Assembly: GCA_020445165.1 (NCBI GenBank)
Contig: JAGRHE010000064.1
Location: 1 to 13,511, forward strand
Length of the DNA stretch: 13,511 bases
Direction: 5' to 3'
Source: Gammaproteobacteria bacterium
GTDB taxonomy: Bacteria; Pseudomonadota; Gammaproteobacteria; Chromatiales; Sedimenticolaceae
Positions 1-6,633 of this stretch are shown here, piece by piece (positions within the stretch are counted from its first letter, which is position 1; each line of letters begins with the position of its first letter). The notes below the pieces were generated by a model that ran no database searches, was not told where the DNA came from, and was given only the letters and a program-made list of their open reading frames with translations. The translations under genes were made by a program, and so were the position numbers.

Positions 1-676
1 CCGGCACCCCGGCGTTCGAGGCATTCAGCACGGCCTCTGATTCGGGAATCACGCCGATCAGCTCGAGTGCCAGGATCTCCTGGACGTCCTCCAGGGAAAG
101 CATCTCGCCACGTCGCACACGTTCCGGCGAGTAGCGCGTGACCAGCAGGAACTCGCGGATCGCCTCCTCGTTCTGGACCGCGCGACGCGACTTGCTCGAC
201 AGGATGCCGATCATGCGGTCCGAGTCGCGCACCGACGATACCTCGGGGTTGGTCACGACGATCGCGTCGTCGGCGTAGTACATGGCCATGGTCGCACCAC
301 GCTCGATGCCGGCCGGCGAATCACACACGATGAACTCGAACTCACGCCCCAGGTCCTCGAGTACCTTGCCGACGCCTTCCAGTGTCAGCGCATCCTTGTC
401 CCGGGTCTGCGATGCCGGCAGAACGAACAGGTTCGGGTTGCGCTTGTCCTTGATCAGGGCCTGGCCGACATTGGCGTCACCCTGGATGACGTTCACAAAA
501 TCGTACACCACGCGCCTTTCACAACCCATGATCAGGTCGAGATTGCGCAGACCGACATCGAAATCGATGACCACGGTGCGAAACCCACGTTCGGCAAGGC
601 CCATCGCGAAGGCTGCGCTGGTGGTCGTTTTGCCCACCCCTCCCTTGCCGGAGGTGACTACGATAATGCGTGCCAA
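1..676 (-). CDS. minD: Septum site-determining ATPase MinD (3' end beyond window)
   Basis: MinD is a membrane-associated P-loop ATPase that recruits MinC to the inner membrane and oscillates with MinE to keep the FtsZ ring at midcell. The visible 225 residues start MARIIVVTSGKGGVGKTTT. They contain the deviant Walker A with signature Lys11 and Lys16, the switch I aspartates Asp38 and Asp40 in IDFDVGLRNLD, and the switch II/Walker B segment IVCDSPAGIE with Asp119. About 45 residues, including the C-terminal amphipathic membrane-targeting helix, lie beyond position 1, and minE would be expected next. The start is TTG at 676: translation from it gives the canonical MinD N-terminus, and an AAAGGAG ribosome site lies 7 nt upstream. 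It follows minC by 57 nt on the same strand, as in the usual minCDE operon. Identification is essentially certain. Confidence 0.97.
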   Translation of the reverse strand, partial: MARIIVVTSGKGGVGKTTTSAAFAMGLAERGFRTVVIDFDVGLRNLDLIMGCERRVVYDFVNVIQGDANVGQALIKDKRNPNLFVLPASQTRDKDALTLEGVGKVLEDLGREFEFIVCDSPAGIERGATMAMYYADDAIVVTNPEVSSVRDSDRMIGILSSKSRRAVQNEEAIREFLLVTRYSPERVRRGEMLSLEDVQEILALELIGVIPESEAVLNASNAGVP

Positions 677-683
677 CTGAGTA

Positions 684-690
684 CTCCTTT
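684..690 (-). promoter_or_regulatory. Shine-Dalgarno site of minD
   Basis: AAAGGAG on the minus strand, 7 nt before the TTG start of minD. Its strength and spacing decide the non-ATG start and may compensate for the weak initiation codon. It lies in the short minC-minD gap. Confidence 0.8.
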
Positions 691-733
691 GGACCCCTGG
701 TCCGCGTTGGTCAGACAAAAAACCTATAGCTGT

Positions 734-1486
734 TCAGAGCAGATCGAAACGCAAGGCGTCGCCGTCGAGCGAGATCTGCACGGCGCGCCGCAAGTGGCGG
801 CTCTCGAGATTCTCACTGACCCGGTAGCGACCCGCGATCGAGACCAGCTCGGCACCCAGGTCGCGACAGAAGATCCGAGCCGACGTATCACCTGCGAACC
901 CGGCCAGTGCACGCCCGCGCAATGCCCCGTACGCATGGATGTGCCCGGCCGCCATGACCTCGGCACCGGAGCTGATCCCGCCGAGCAGGATCAGGTCACC
1001 GCGTTCGGCGACGATCCGCTGTCCCGAGCGCACCGGCTTTTCGATGATCGTCGCGGCGGCCCGTTGCGCCGCCGTGGGCGGGCTCGCTGGCGGGTTCACC
1101 GGGGCCGCCTGCGGCCGGCGCAGCGCCGGCATGACGGCGATTTCGAGTGCCAGCGCCTGCGCGCGCTGCTGCTCCGACGCCCCACGCACCCCGATCGGAA
1201 TCATGCCGTGCCCGCGCAACATGCCGACAATCATCGGGAAGTCTTCCAGCTGTTCGCGATCTGCCAGCTGCGACAGATCGATGGCGACCGGTGCCTGGTC
1301 GAAGAACGAAGGCAGCCTGGCGACCTGCTGCGCCAGAAACTCGTCCAGGCCGCTGATGTCGACGTCGCGCAGCACCAGTGTAGGCAGATTGAACTGCCCG
1401 GCTTTCATGTCGAACGCCGGTAACGGCGATTCGCTGCGCGCGCTTTGCTCAGACATGCCTGCGAACTGCTCCGGCAGGGTGTTCAT
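734..1486 (-). CDS. minC: Septum site-determining protein MinC
   Basis: MinC inhibits FtsZ polymerisation and is brought to the membrane by MinD. The 250-residue product has the two expected domains. The N-terminal FtsZ-inhibiting domain spans about residues 26-120. A Pro/Ala-rich linker (about 124-145) joins it to the C-terminal beta-helix, which dimerises and binds MinD (about 150-225). The C-domain shows RSGQ at 153-156, GGDLILLG-like residues ERGDLILLGG, HAYGALRGRALAG and FCRDLGAELVSIAGRYR, all diagnostic for MinC. The start chosen is ATG 1486, because GGAG lies 6 nt upstream. The frame stays open to a GTG at 1546 with no better ribosome site, and ATG 1456 is a weaker internal alternative. 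minD follows after 57 nt. A predicted structured leader abuts the ribosome site. Confidence 0.96.
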   Translation of the reverse strand: MNTLPEQFAGMSEQSARSESPLPAFDMKAGQFNLPTLVLRDVDISGLDEFLAQQVARLPSFFDQAPVAIDLSQLADREQLEDFPMIVGMLRGHGMIPIGVRGASEQQRAQALALEIAVMPALRRPQAAPVNPPASPPTAAQRAAATIIEKPVRSGQRIVAERGDLILLGGISSGAEVMAAGHIHAYGALRGRALAGFAGDTSARIFCRDLGAELVSIAGRYRVSENLESRHLRRAVQISLDGDALRFDLL

Positions 1487-1492
1487 GGGAAA

Positions 1493-1544
1493 CTCCGAAG
1501 CGCAGAGTCTATCTGAATTCAGGCCGCCATGTGGCGGGCGCTTC
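1493..1544 (-). promoter_or_regulatory. Candidate structured mRNA leader of minC
   Basis: Read on the minus strand, GAAGCGC (1544-1538) can pair with GCGCTTC (1503-1497), a perfect 7-bp stem. Between the arms are a second hairpin, CCGCC-ACAT-GGCGG (1537-1524), stacked directly on the outer stem, and the palindrome CTGAATTCAG (1522-1513). The Shine-Dalgarno GGAG of minC (1496-1493) begins immediately after the outer stem, with ATG 6 nt further. The layout could modulate access to the ribosome site, or the same symmetry could be a protein-binding site. It does not match any riboswitch I know. Function is inferred from pairing only. Confidence 0.4.
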
Positions 1545-1573
1545 ACAGTTTGCGCCCCCGCGAAAGGAGGGCG

Positions 1574-2116
1574 TCAATTGGGCATCAGCGGGTTCAATGC
1601 GCCCATCGGGCCGGCGATCTGGTGTACGTTCTGGCGCATCACGCTCATTCCACCGGTCATCTGCTGCATCTGCTGGGCAATGCCGCCCATGGCACCGTTC
1701 ATCTGCGCCATGTCGACGTTCACGTTGACCATCTCGGCGCCGATCACGACCATGCTCTGGTGCAGCTCCGGCATCACCGCGGTAATCGCGTCCATGTGCT
1801 CGGTGATCGGGGTCATGTGCTGGATATGGCGGTCGAACTTGCGCACGTGCCCGGCAACCTGCTCCATGTCACGGTCCACCCGAGACAGGTTGCGGTACAT
1901 CGAATCCATATTGTCGACGATTCCGTTGAGGTCCTGGTACAGCACCGTCACGTAGTACACGTTGACGCACGCCAGGATCACCAGCAACACCGACACCACC
2001 AGGGTGATCTTGTCGGTGAACTTGAAATGGCGATGACGTTCGTCCAGGTGCAGCTGTGTCTCGCGACCCAGTCGCGCCATCACCTGGATGATCGGGCTGC
2101 GCGGATCGACGCTCAC
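1574..2116 (-). CDS. Single-span membrane protein with methionine-ladder coiled coil
   Basis: I do not recognise this family. The 180-residue product has a charged N-terminus (1-36), one membrane span (about 37-59) and a C-terminal region predicted to be one continuous coiled coil. No signal peptidase motif is seen, and by charge the N-terminus is probably cytoplasmic and the coil periplasmic. Core positions alternate 4-3 from Leu59 to Met178 with one break at 98-101-104. From 101 onward the a-positions are Met at 101, 108, 115, 122, 129, 136, 143, 150 and 157, then Val164, Met171 and Met178; the d-positions are Ile, Leu, Val or Met. It ends LNPLMPN. The start is GTG 2116 with GGAG 8 nt upstream. 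It is an ungapped paralogue of the gene 58 nt upstream and lies 87 nt before minC. A membrane scaffold role is inference. Confidence 0.85.
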   Translation of the reverse strand: MSVDPRSPIIQVMARLGRETQLHLDERHRHFKFTDKITLVVSVLLVILACVNVYYVTVLYQDLNGIVDNMDSMYRNLSRVDRDMEQVAGHVRKFDRHIQHMTPITEHMDAITAVMPELHQSMVVIGAEMVNVNVDMAQMNGAMGGIAQQMQQMTGGMSVMRQNVHQIAGPMGALNPLMPN

Positions 2117-2174
2117 AAGGGCAACTCCACCGGCACACAGCCAAGTCGCGTAAAGGCAAGGTGACGCGTGACCA

Positions 2175-2756
2175 TCATGGGAACGGGAACATCCGGTTCA
2201 GGGTACGGGCCGGTTTGGCCATGCGGTGCATCTCCGCGCTCATCGCCTGGACCTCGATGTTCATCGCATTCATCGTCAGGGCGATGTTCTCGACGTTGGC
2301 GCGCGTGCCGGTCATGTGGTCACCGATGCTGCCAATACTGTGACTGATGTCATTGGTGATCAGGTTGATTCCGGCGATCTCCGTCCTGAGCTTCGCAGTG
2401 TCACTTTCGATCTGACCCAGCTGCGCAACCTGCGACTGCATGGAACCGAGATGCTGCACGATCTCGTCCATACGCATCGACACGGCCGAAAAATGCGTGT
2501 TCATGGCACCAACGACGTTGGAGATACGATTGATCTGCGAACTCAACGTCAGCAGCAACACGAGAATCGAGAAGGCGATGACGGACAGGATTATCAGGCC
2601 AGCGCGAATACTGCTGTTGAGGCGGTCGCCGAGCTTGTTCTTGACATCGATCTGGCTCAGCACGATGCCTTCGAACGAACTCAGCGCACGCAGGTATTGC
2701 TGCTGCAGTATCGCGTCGTCACCGGTGCTGCGTGCTTCGCCTGGCTCGTTCCCCAT
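2175..2756 (-). CDS. Single-span membrane coiled-coil protein, paralogue of its neighbour
   Basis: An unrecognised 193-residue protein. A hydrophilic N-terminal segment (1-50) precedes one membrane span (about 52-73), then a coiled coil runs to the C-terminus. Core residues include Ile75, Ile78, Val82, Met85, Phe89, Val92, Met96, Ile99, Leu103, Met106 and Val110. After a register break (110-113-116) they continue to Phe190. Shifting by 12 residues aligns it with the downstream paralogue without a gap over about 120 residues, with roughly 20 identities by eye, the same break and a matching end (LNRMFPF versus LNPLMPN). The core is richer in Ile here than in the partner. The start is ATG 2756 with GGAAGG just upstream. 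It lies 163 nt after the response regulator gene. The pair may form hetero-oligomers; this is inference. Confidence 0.85.
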   Translation of the reverse strand: MGNEPGEARSTGDDAILQQQYLRALSSFEGIVLSQIDVKNKLGDRLNSSIRAGLIILSVIAFSILVLLLTLSSQINRISNVVGAMNTHFSAVSMRMDEIVQHLGSMQSQVAQLGQIESDTAKLRTEIAGINLITNDISHSIGSIGDHMTGTRANVENIALTMNAMNIEVQAMSAEMHRMAKPARTLNRMFPFP

Positions 2757-2919
2757 CGCCCTTCCGCTTCTCGCCGTCGCTGTTCATCCGACACAACCGC
2801 GCTAACGCGTGAGTGCCGTTGCAATCTTCCGATTCTGGCATATTCCGCCGCCGCCAGCTGCCATTAAAAACAGCGGCCGATGACACACGCGCTTTATGTC
2901 GCATCCCGACCGGGCGGAT
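2757..2919 (-). other. Intergenic gap upstream of the coiled-coil pair
   Basis: This 163-nt gap is the largest within the minus-strand series and the likeliest place for a separate promoter of the coiled-coil/min genes. Near its middle, minus-strand TGCCAGAAT (around 2836-2844) resembles an extended -10, but no good -35 stands in front of it. GCCGC and GCGGC arms flank a T-run near 2850-2880, which is too irregular to call a terminator. Confidence 0.3.
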
Positions 2920-5025
2920 TCAGTGTTCGGTGGCCCGCGCGCGACGCAGCAGTTCGGACGCCTCGCCCGGGGTGACCGGCCGCGAGAACCAGAAACCCTG
3001 CGCCTCCGGGCAACGCAGCGAGGCCAGCGCGTCCAGCTGCGCCTGCGATTCGACCCCTTCGGCGACGACGTTGATATTGAGCATTTCGCCGAGACCGACG
3101 ATGGTCTTGATGATTGCCACGCTCTGCGCCTCGTTGTCGAGGTTTTGCACGAATGAACGGTCGATCTTCAGCGTGTCGTAGGCGCAGCGTTGCAGGTAGG
3201 AAAGTGACGAGTAACCGGTGCCGAAATCGTCCATGTGGATCTTGACGCCGAAGCGGCGCAACTCCGCCAGGGTGGCATGGGTTGCCTCCTCGTGATCCAT
3301 GCAATCACGCTCGGTGAGCTCGAGCGACAGGTCCTGCGGTGCGATACCCGAGTCGCGCACGATGCTCTTGAGGCGTTGCGCGGAGTGCTCGGCACGGAAC
3401 ATGCTCGCCGACACGTTGACGCTCATACCCAATGACGATCCGTTGACGAAGGTCCCGCGCCATTCGCGCGCCTGCCTGCAGGCCTCCTCCAGCACCCACC
3501 AGCTCAACGTCGCCAGCATCCCGGTATCCTCCACCACCGGCAGGAAGCTGTCCGGACCGAGCAGGCCTTTTTCCGGGTGCAACCAACGCAGCAGCGCCTC
3601 GAAGGCCACGATGCGCTGATCGTCAACGGTCACGATCGGCTGGTAATAGACCACGAACTCGCCACGTGCCACGGCGCGGCGCAGGTCGGTCTCCATGTTC
3701 AGGCGGGAAATCGCGGCCTGGTGCATGGTGGTATCGAAGATCACGGTCTTCTCGTTCTCCGACCGCTTGGCACGGTACATGGCCAGGTCGGCATCACGCA
3801 GCAGTTCCTCCGGCGTCTCGTAGTGACGTGTGGCAACTGCCACGCCGATACTGGCGCTGGTGTACATACCGCGACCGGCAATCGAGAACTCCTGCTGGAA
3901 AAGGGTATGGATGCGTTCGGCCACCTGCGCGGTATCCGACTCGTCGTCGATATCGCTGACCAGCACCGCGAACTCGTCTCCGCCCATACGCGCCACCGTG
4001 TCACCTGGCCGGATCACGCTCAACAGCCGTCGCGCCGTCGAGATCAGCAGGCTGTCGCCGGCCGAGTGCCCGAGGCTGTCGTTGACGAACTTGAACCGGT
4101 CGAGGTCGAAATACAGCACCGCGAAGCGCAACGAGTTGTTGCGCTTGTAACGGCGCAGCGCCTGCTGCAGCCGGTCGATGAACAAAACGCGGTTCGGCAG
4201 GCCGGTGAGCGGATCGTGCAGCGCCCGGTGCAGCAGCTCATGCTCGGTTTCCTTGCGCTTGGTGATACTGCTGATCGAGCCGGCCATGCGCACCGGCTCG
4301 CCCTGGACATCGAACAGAATCACCCCGCGCGCATACACCCAGATGTAGTCGCCGTTCTCATGGCGCAAACGATGCTCGTGCTCGAAGTGCTGTCGCTCAC
4401 TCTCGGGATTGGGCCGCAACAGCCGTTGCAGTTCCTCTGCATCGTCCGCGTGGACGCGATCGAACCAGTCCTGCAGCCGATCACACGACTCGTCCTCGCC
4501 CAGGCCGACGAGATCGTTCCAGCGCGGCGAGAAATAGGCGGTATCGCTGACCGCGTCCCAATCCCAGATGCAGTCATTGGCACCGGCGACCGCCAGAGCA
4601 TAGCGTTCCTTCACCTTGATCAGGGCCTGTTCGGCCCGCTGCCGCTCGATAGCGTACAAAATTGCGCGGTGCAGCAAGGCGGCGTTCACCTCGCGCTTGA
4701 TCAGGTAGTCCTGCGCACCCTTGCGCACGGCGCTGGCCGCCGTGCTCTCTTCGTTGCAGTTGGTCAGGATGATGACCGGCACCCCGGGCGCGTTGCCGGA
4801 TACATGGCGGAAACCTTCCAGGCCCTGGGTGTCAGGAAGGTGGAGATCGAGCAGGATCGCGTCAGGCAGGCGGCCGCTACCCAGTTCAGCGAGCGCCGCC
4901 GTGATGCTGCGTACATGTCGTATCACGTAATGGTGAGTGTATTTCTTGGCCAGATACAGCCGGACAATCTCCGCCTCCTGCGGGTTGTCTTCAACCAGTA
5001 GGACGTCGATGGTTTCAACACTCAT
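2920..5025 (-). CDS. Response regulator with REC-PAS-GGDEF-EAL domains (c-di-GMP turnover)
   Basis: A 701-residue cytoplasmic protein predicted to make and degrade cyclic di-GMP under phosphorelay control. The receiver (about 5-125) has acidic Glu12/Asp13, phosphoacceptor Asp60 in ILLDLHLP, Thr88 and Lys110. A PAS domain of the PAS_3 type follows (about 140-258, with WDWD and the YIWVYARG strand). The GGDEF domain (about 262-432) has intact GGDEF at 348-352 and the inhibitory I-site RxxD at 339-342. The EAL domain (about 440-695) has EALLRW at 476-481, Asn537, ELTE at 569-572, DDFGTGYSSL from 599, Lys620, Glu656 and Gln676. All key residues of both enzymes are present, so neither half looks dead. 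No membrane span is seen. Start ATG 5025 lacks a clear Shine-Dalgarno. It follows the kinase gene by 25 nt, so that kinase is the likely phosphodonor. Confidence 0.95.
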   Translation of the reverse strand: MSVETIDVLLVEDNPQEAEIVRLYLAKKYTHHYVIRHVRSITAALAELGSGRLPDAILLDLHLPDTQGLEGFRHVSGNAPGVPVIILTNCNEESTAASAVRKGAQDYLIKREVNAALLHRAILYAIERQRAEQALIKVKERYALAVAGANDCIWDWDAVSDTAYFSPRWNDLVGLGEDESCDRLQDWFDRVHADDAEELQRLLRPNPESERQHFEHEHRLRHENGDYIWVYARGVILFDVQGEPVRMAGSISSITKRKETEHELLHRALHDPLTGLPNRVLFIDRLQQALRRYKRNNSLRFAVLYFDLDRFKFVNDSLGHSAGDSLLISTARRLLSVIRPGDTVARMGGDEFAVLVSDIDDESDTAQVAERIHTLFQQEFSIAGRGMYTSASIGVAVATRHYETPEELLRDADLAMYRAKRSENEKTVIFDTTMHQAAISRLNMETDLRRAVARGEFVVYYQPIVTVDDQRIVAFEALLRWLHPEKGLLGPDSFLPVVEDTGMLATLSWWVLEEACRQAREWRGTFVNGSSLGMSVNVSASMFRAEHSAQRLKSIVRDSGIAPQDLSLELTERDCMDHEEATHATLAELRRFGVKIHMDDFGTGYSSLSYLQRCAYDTLKIDRSFVQNLDNEAQSVAIIKTIVGLGEMLNINVVAEGVESQAQLDALASLRCPEAQGFWFSRPVTPGEASELLRRARATEH

Positions 5026-5036
5026 GTGCGCATCAG

Positions 5037-5048
5037 CAGGCTAGCCTG
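5037..5048. repeat. Perfect 12-bp palindrome between kinase and regulator genes
   Basis: CAGGCTAGCCTG is perfectly self-complementary. It fills half of the 25-nt gap just before the regulator start, where a Shine-Dalgarno would be expected and none is evident. It could be a small RNA hairpin (CAGG-CTAG-CCTG) or chance. Confidence 0.35.
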
Positions 5049-5050
5049 AA

Positions 5051-6202
5051 TCATTCACCAGACGGCTGTAGAGTTGCGTCCTCGGCCTGCGGAATCGAAA
5101 AGATAAACACGCTGCCGCTGCCGAGCGAGGACCGCACCCAGATCTTACCGCCATGGTTAGCAATAATCCGCTTGCATATCGCAAGCCCCATCCCCGTGCC
5201 TGGGTGTTCCTCCGCACCACCGGCGCGTTCGAACATACCAAAGATCCGTTTCAAATCCTCTTCGGCGATTCCAATGCCGTTGTCCTTGATTCCGATACGC
5301 CACTCGTTGCGTACCTTCTGCGCCCTGACGGTGACCTGCAAAGGACGCTCGCTGCGGAACTTGATCGCATTTCCGATCAGGTTCTGAAACACGCGCTGGA
5401 ACTGCCGCCTATCGACCAGCAATGTGGGCAGATCGTGCTGCTTGGTGACGGTACCGCCGATTTCGTCCAGCGTCAGCCGGTACAAGGAAACAACCTCGTC
5501 GAACAACTCGTTCAGGTCGACCGGCGTGATATCCGGGTGGGCATTCTGCAGCCGGGAATAATCGAGCAGCTCGTCCAGCATCTCCTGGGTGCGATTCAGG
5601 TTGAACTGCAGGTGGCCGAGCACCTTGCCGCCCGAATCGCCCAGCACGCCGTCGTAATCCTCGTTCAGGATAGCCGCATATCGCCGAGCAAGCTGAAGCG
5701 GATCCTGAAGATCGTGCGACACGGCGTATACCAGGCGTTCACGCTCTTCGCGCACGACGTCGTCGGGGTCCGTATCGGCCTGCCCCACGTCGCGGCGCAG
5801 ACTGAAACTGCGCTGCTGTGCGGAAAGGGTCGAAACCAGGCGTGCCAGCGCCAGCAGGCCGGCACTGTTGCGCGGATAGACAGCGGCGACATTGTCGCCG
5901 AGCAGGCGTTCGCATTGCTCGGCCGAGTGCTCGGCCGAAACCAACAGGATGACCAGTGCGTTCGGCCGGTGCTTGGCACAGGCACCGACGACCGACCGCC
6001 AGGACGCCCACACCTGCCGGTCATCGACCACGATGACATTGAACGGCTCCTCGCCGTACACGGCTTCGAAAAAGCGCTGCGCATCCGACGCTGTGGACAT
6101 CACTGCCGCACCGGCATTGCCGTTGCGCGCGAGCAGTGTGCCGAGCACAGTTTGGTCTGCCATGGAGGCACTGACAAAAAGTACGTGATTATCGAATTTC
6201 AC
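5051..6202 (-). CDS. Soluble sensor histidine kinase with degenerate N-terminal receiver
   Basis: A 383-residue histidine kinase without membrane spans or signal peptide. Residues about 5-125 fold like a receiver by pattern (HVLFVSAS, then NVIVVDDRQVW with Asp60/Asp61). The acidic pair after strand 1 is missing and the usual Lys-Pro near residue 110 is replaced by Tyr-Pro, so it is probably a pseudo-receiver sensing input by binding. The HisKA domain has the phosphorylated His163 in VSHDLQDPL. The ATPase domain has the N-box NLIGNAIKF (274-282), G1 DNGIGI (307-312), F-box IFGMFER and G2 GTGMGLAICKR (335-345). The start is GTG 6202: an in-frame TAA lies four codons upstream and an ATG start at 6163 would remove the first strand. 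No Shine-Dalgarno is visible; CAA triplets precede the start. It heads the minus-strand series and probably phosphorylates the adjacent regulator. Confidence 0.93.
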   Translation of the reverse strand: MKFDNHVLFVSASMADQTVLGTLLARNGNAGAAVMSTASDAQRFFEAVYGEEPFNVIVVDDRQVWASWRSVVGACAKHRPNALVILLVSAEHSAEQCERLLGDNVAAVYPRNSAGLLALARLVSTLSAQQRSFSLRRDVGQADTDPDDVVREERERLVYAVSHDLQDPLQLARRYAAILNEDYDGVLGDSGGKVLGHLQFNLNRTQEMLDELLDYSRLQNAHPDITPVDLNELFDEVVSLYRLTLDEIGGTVTKQHDLPTLLVDRRQFQRVFQNLIGNAIKFRSERPLQVTVRAQKVRNEWRIGIKDNGIGIAEEDLKRIFGMFERAGGAEEHPGTGMGLAICKRIIANHGGKIWVRSSLGSGSVFIFSIPQAEDATLQPSGE

Positions 6203-6233
6203 TTGTTGTTGTTATCGGCACTTATCGTTATCG
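6189..6233. repeat. Four copies of TTATCG/CGATAA at the kinase start
   Basis: TTATCG occurs on the plus strand at 6189-6194, 6212-6217, 6222-6227 and 6228-6233, all in the same orientation, around the start of the kinase gene. The first copy is inside the coding sequence. Clustered direct repeats at a gene start can be regulator sites, but no known motif is recognised. Confidence 0.35.
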
Positions 6234-6633
6234 TTCGCGGATCCACCCAATCCGTCGCCTGACATCAAGCTTGGGCGCCCGCGTGTAATTCTTAGGTCGC
6301 CGGTGCGCCTGCTACGATACAGCCAACAGCAACTGCATCGCGTCGACGATCATATCCCGGCGCTGGCGTGTTTCCCATGAAAACAAGTGCATTCTTGCAA
6401 AAAATGTTGCACTGCGAACGGCGGATATCCGGCACTGCAGGTTCTTTGACGCACTCACTCTGCCGTCCGACGAACAGAATTCGCCGGCGACCGCAGCACC
6501 ACGACATCGCCCGCGCCGTCGGCGTCAGGCTTTCGTTGTTCAGGCGATTCCGGTCAGGGCGGGCCGACAACTCCATGCTTTTCGTTTCTGCGGGCAGTCG
6601 GTGCATTCCCCCATCCGGCCGCGGTTGCCCGTA
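6203..6633. other. Divergent intergenic region without a convincing gene
   Basis: 431 nt separate the minus-strand kinase from the plus-strand membrane-protein operon, so promoters for both should lie here. The open frames inside (for example 6368-6634 plus) have arginine-rich compositions typical of shadow frames, with no recognisable domain or ribosome site. A locally AT-rich patch sits near 6376-6410. TGCTACGAT (6310-6318) resembles an extended -10, and TTGACG at 6446-6451 resembles a -35 box. Neither has a properly spaced partner, so no promoter is called. Confidence 0.6.
6387..6412. promoter_or_regulatory. Weak AT-rich dyad in the divergent region
   Basis: GTGCA (6387-6391) and TGCAC (6408-6412) form a 5-bp inverted repeat about the only AT-rich stretch between the divergent genes, with a TTGCAA at 6395-6400 inside. 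It could be an operator shared by both directions. The arms are short, so this may be chance. Confidence 0.2.

Noticed and set aside
1513..1522. CTGAATTCAG palindrome as an independent operator
   Set aside because: A 10-bp palindrome alone is weak. It is described only as part of the minC leader structure.
939..1955. Long plus-strand open frame across minC and the coiled-coil gene
   Set aside because: Cys/Arg/Ser-rich composition without domains; it overlaps two well supported genes on the other strand.
1529..2164. Plus-strand open frame with striking His-Val repeats
   Set aside because: It lies antisense to the methionine-ladder gene. CAT anticomplements of ATG codons create the histidines, so it mirrors the real gene and has no ribosome site.
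3577..5001. 474-codon plus-strand open frame opposite the REC-PAS-GGDEF-EAL gene
   Set aside because: The minus-strand product has complete domain motifs. The opposite frame is a GC-rich shadow with no recognisable features.
5153..6262. 369-codon plus-strand open frame opposite the kinase
   Set aside because: The kinase on the minus strand has all H, N, G1, F and G2 boxes; this frame has none and is antisense to it.
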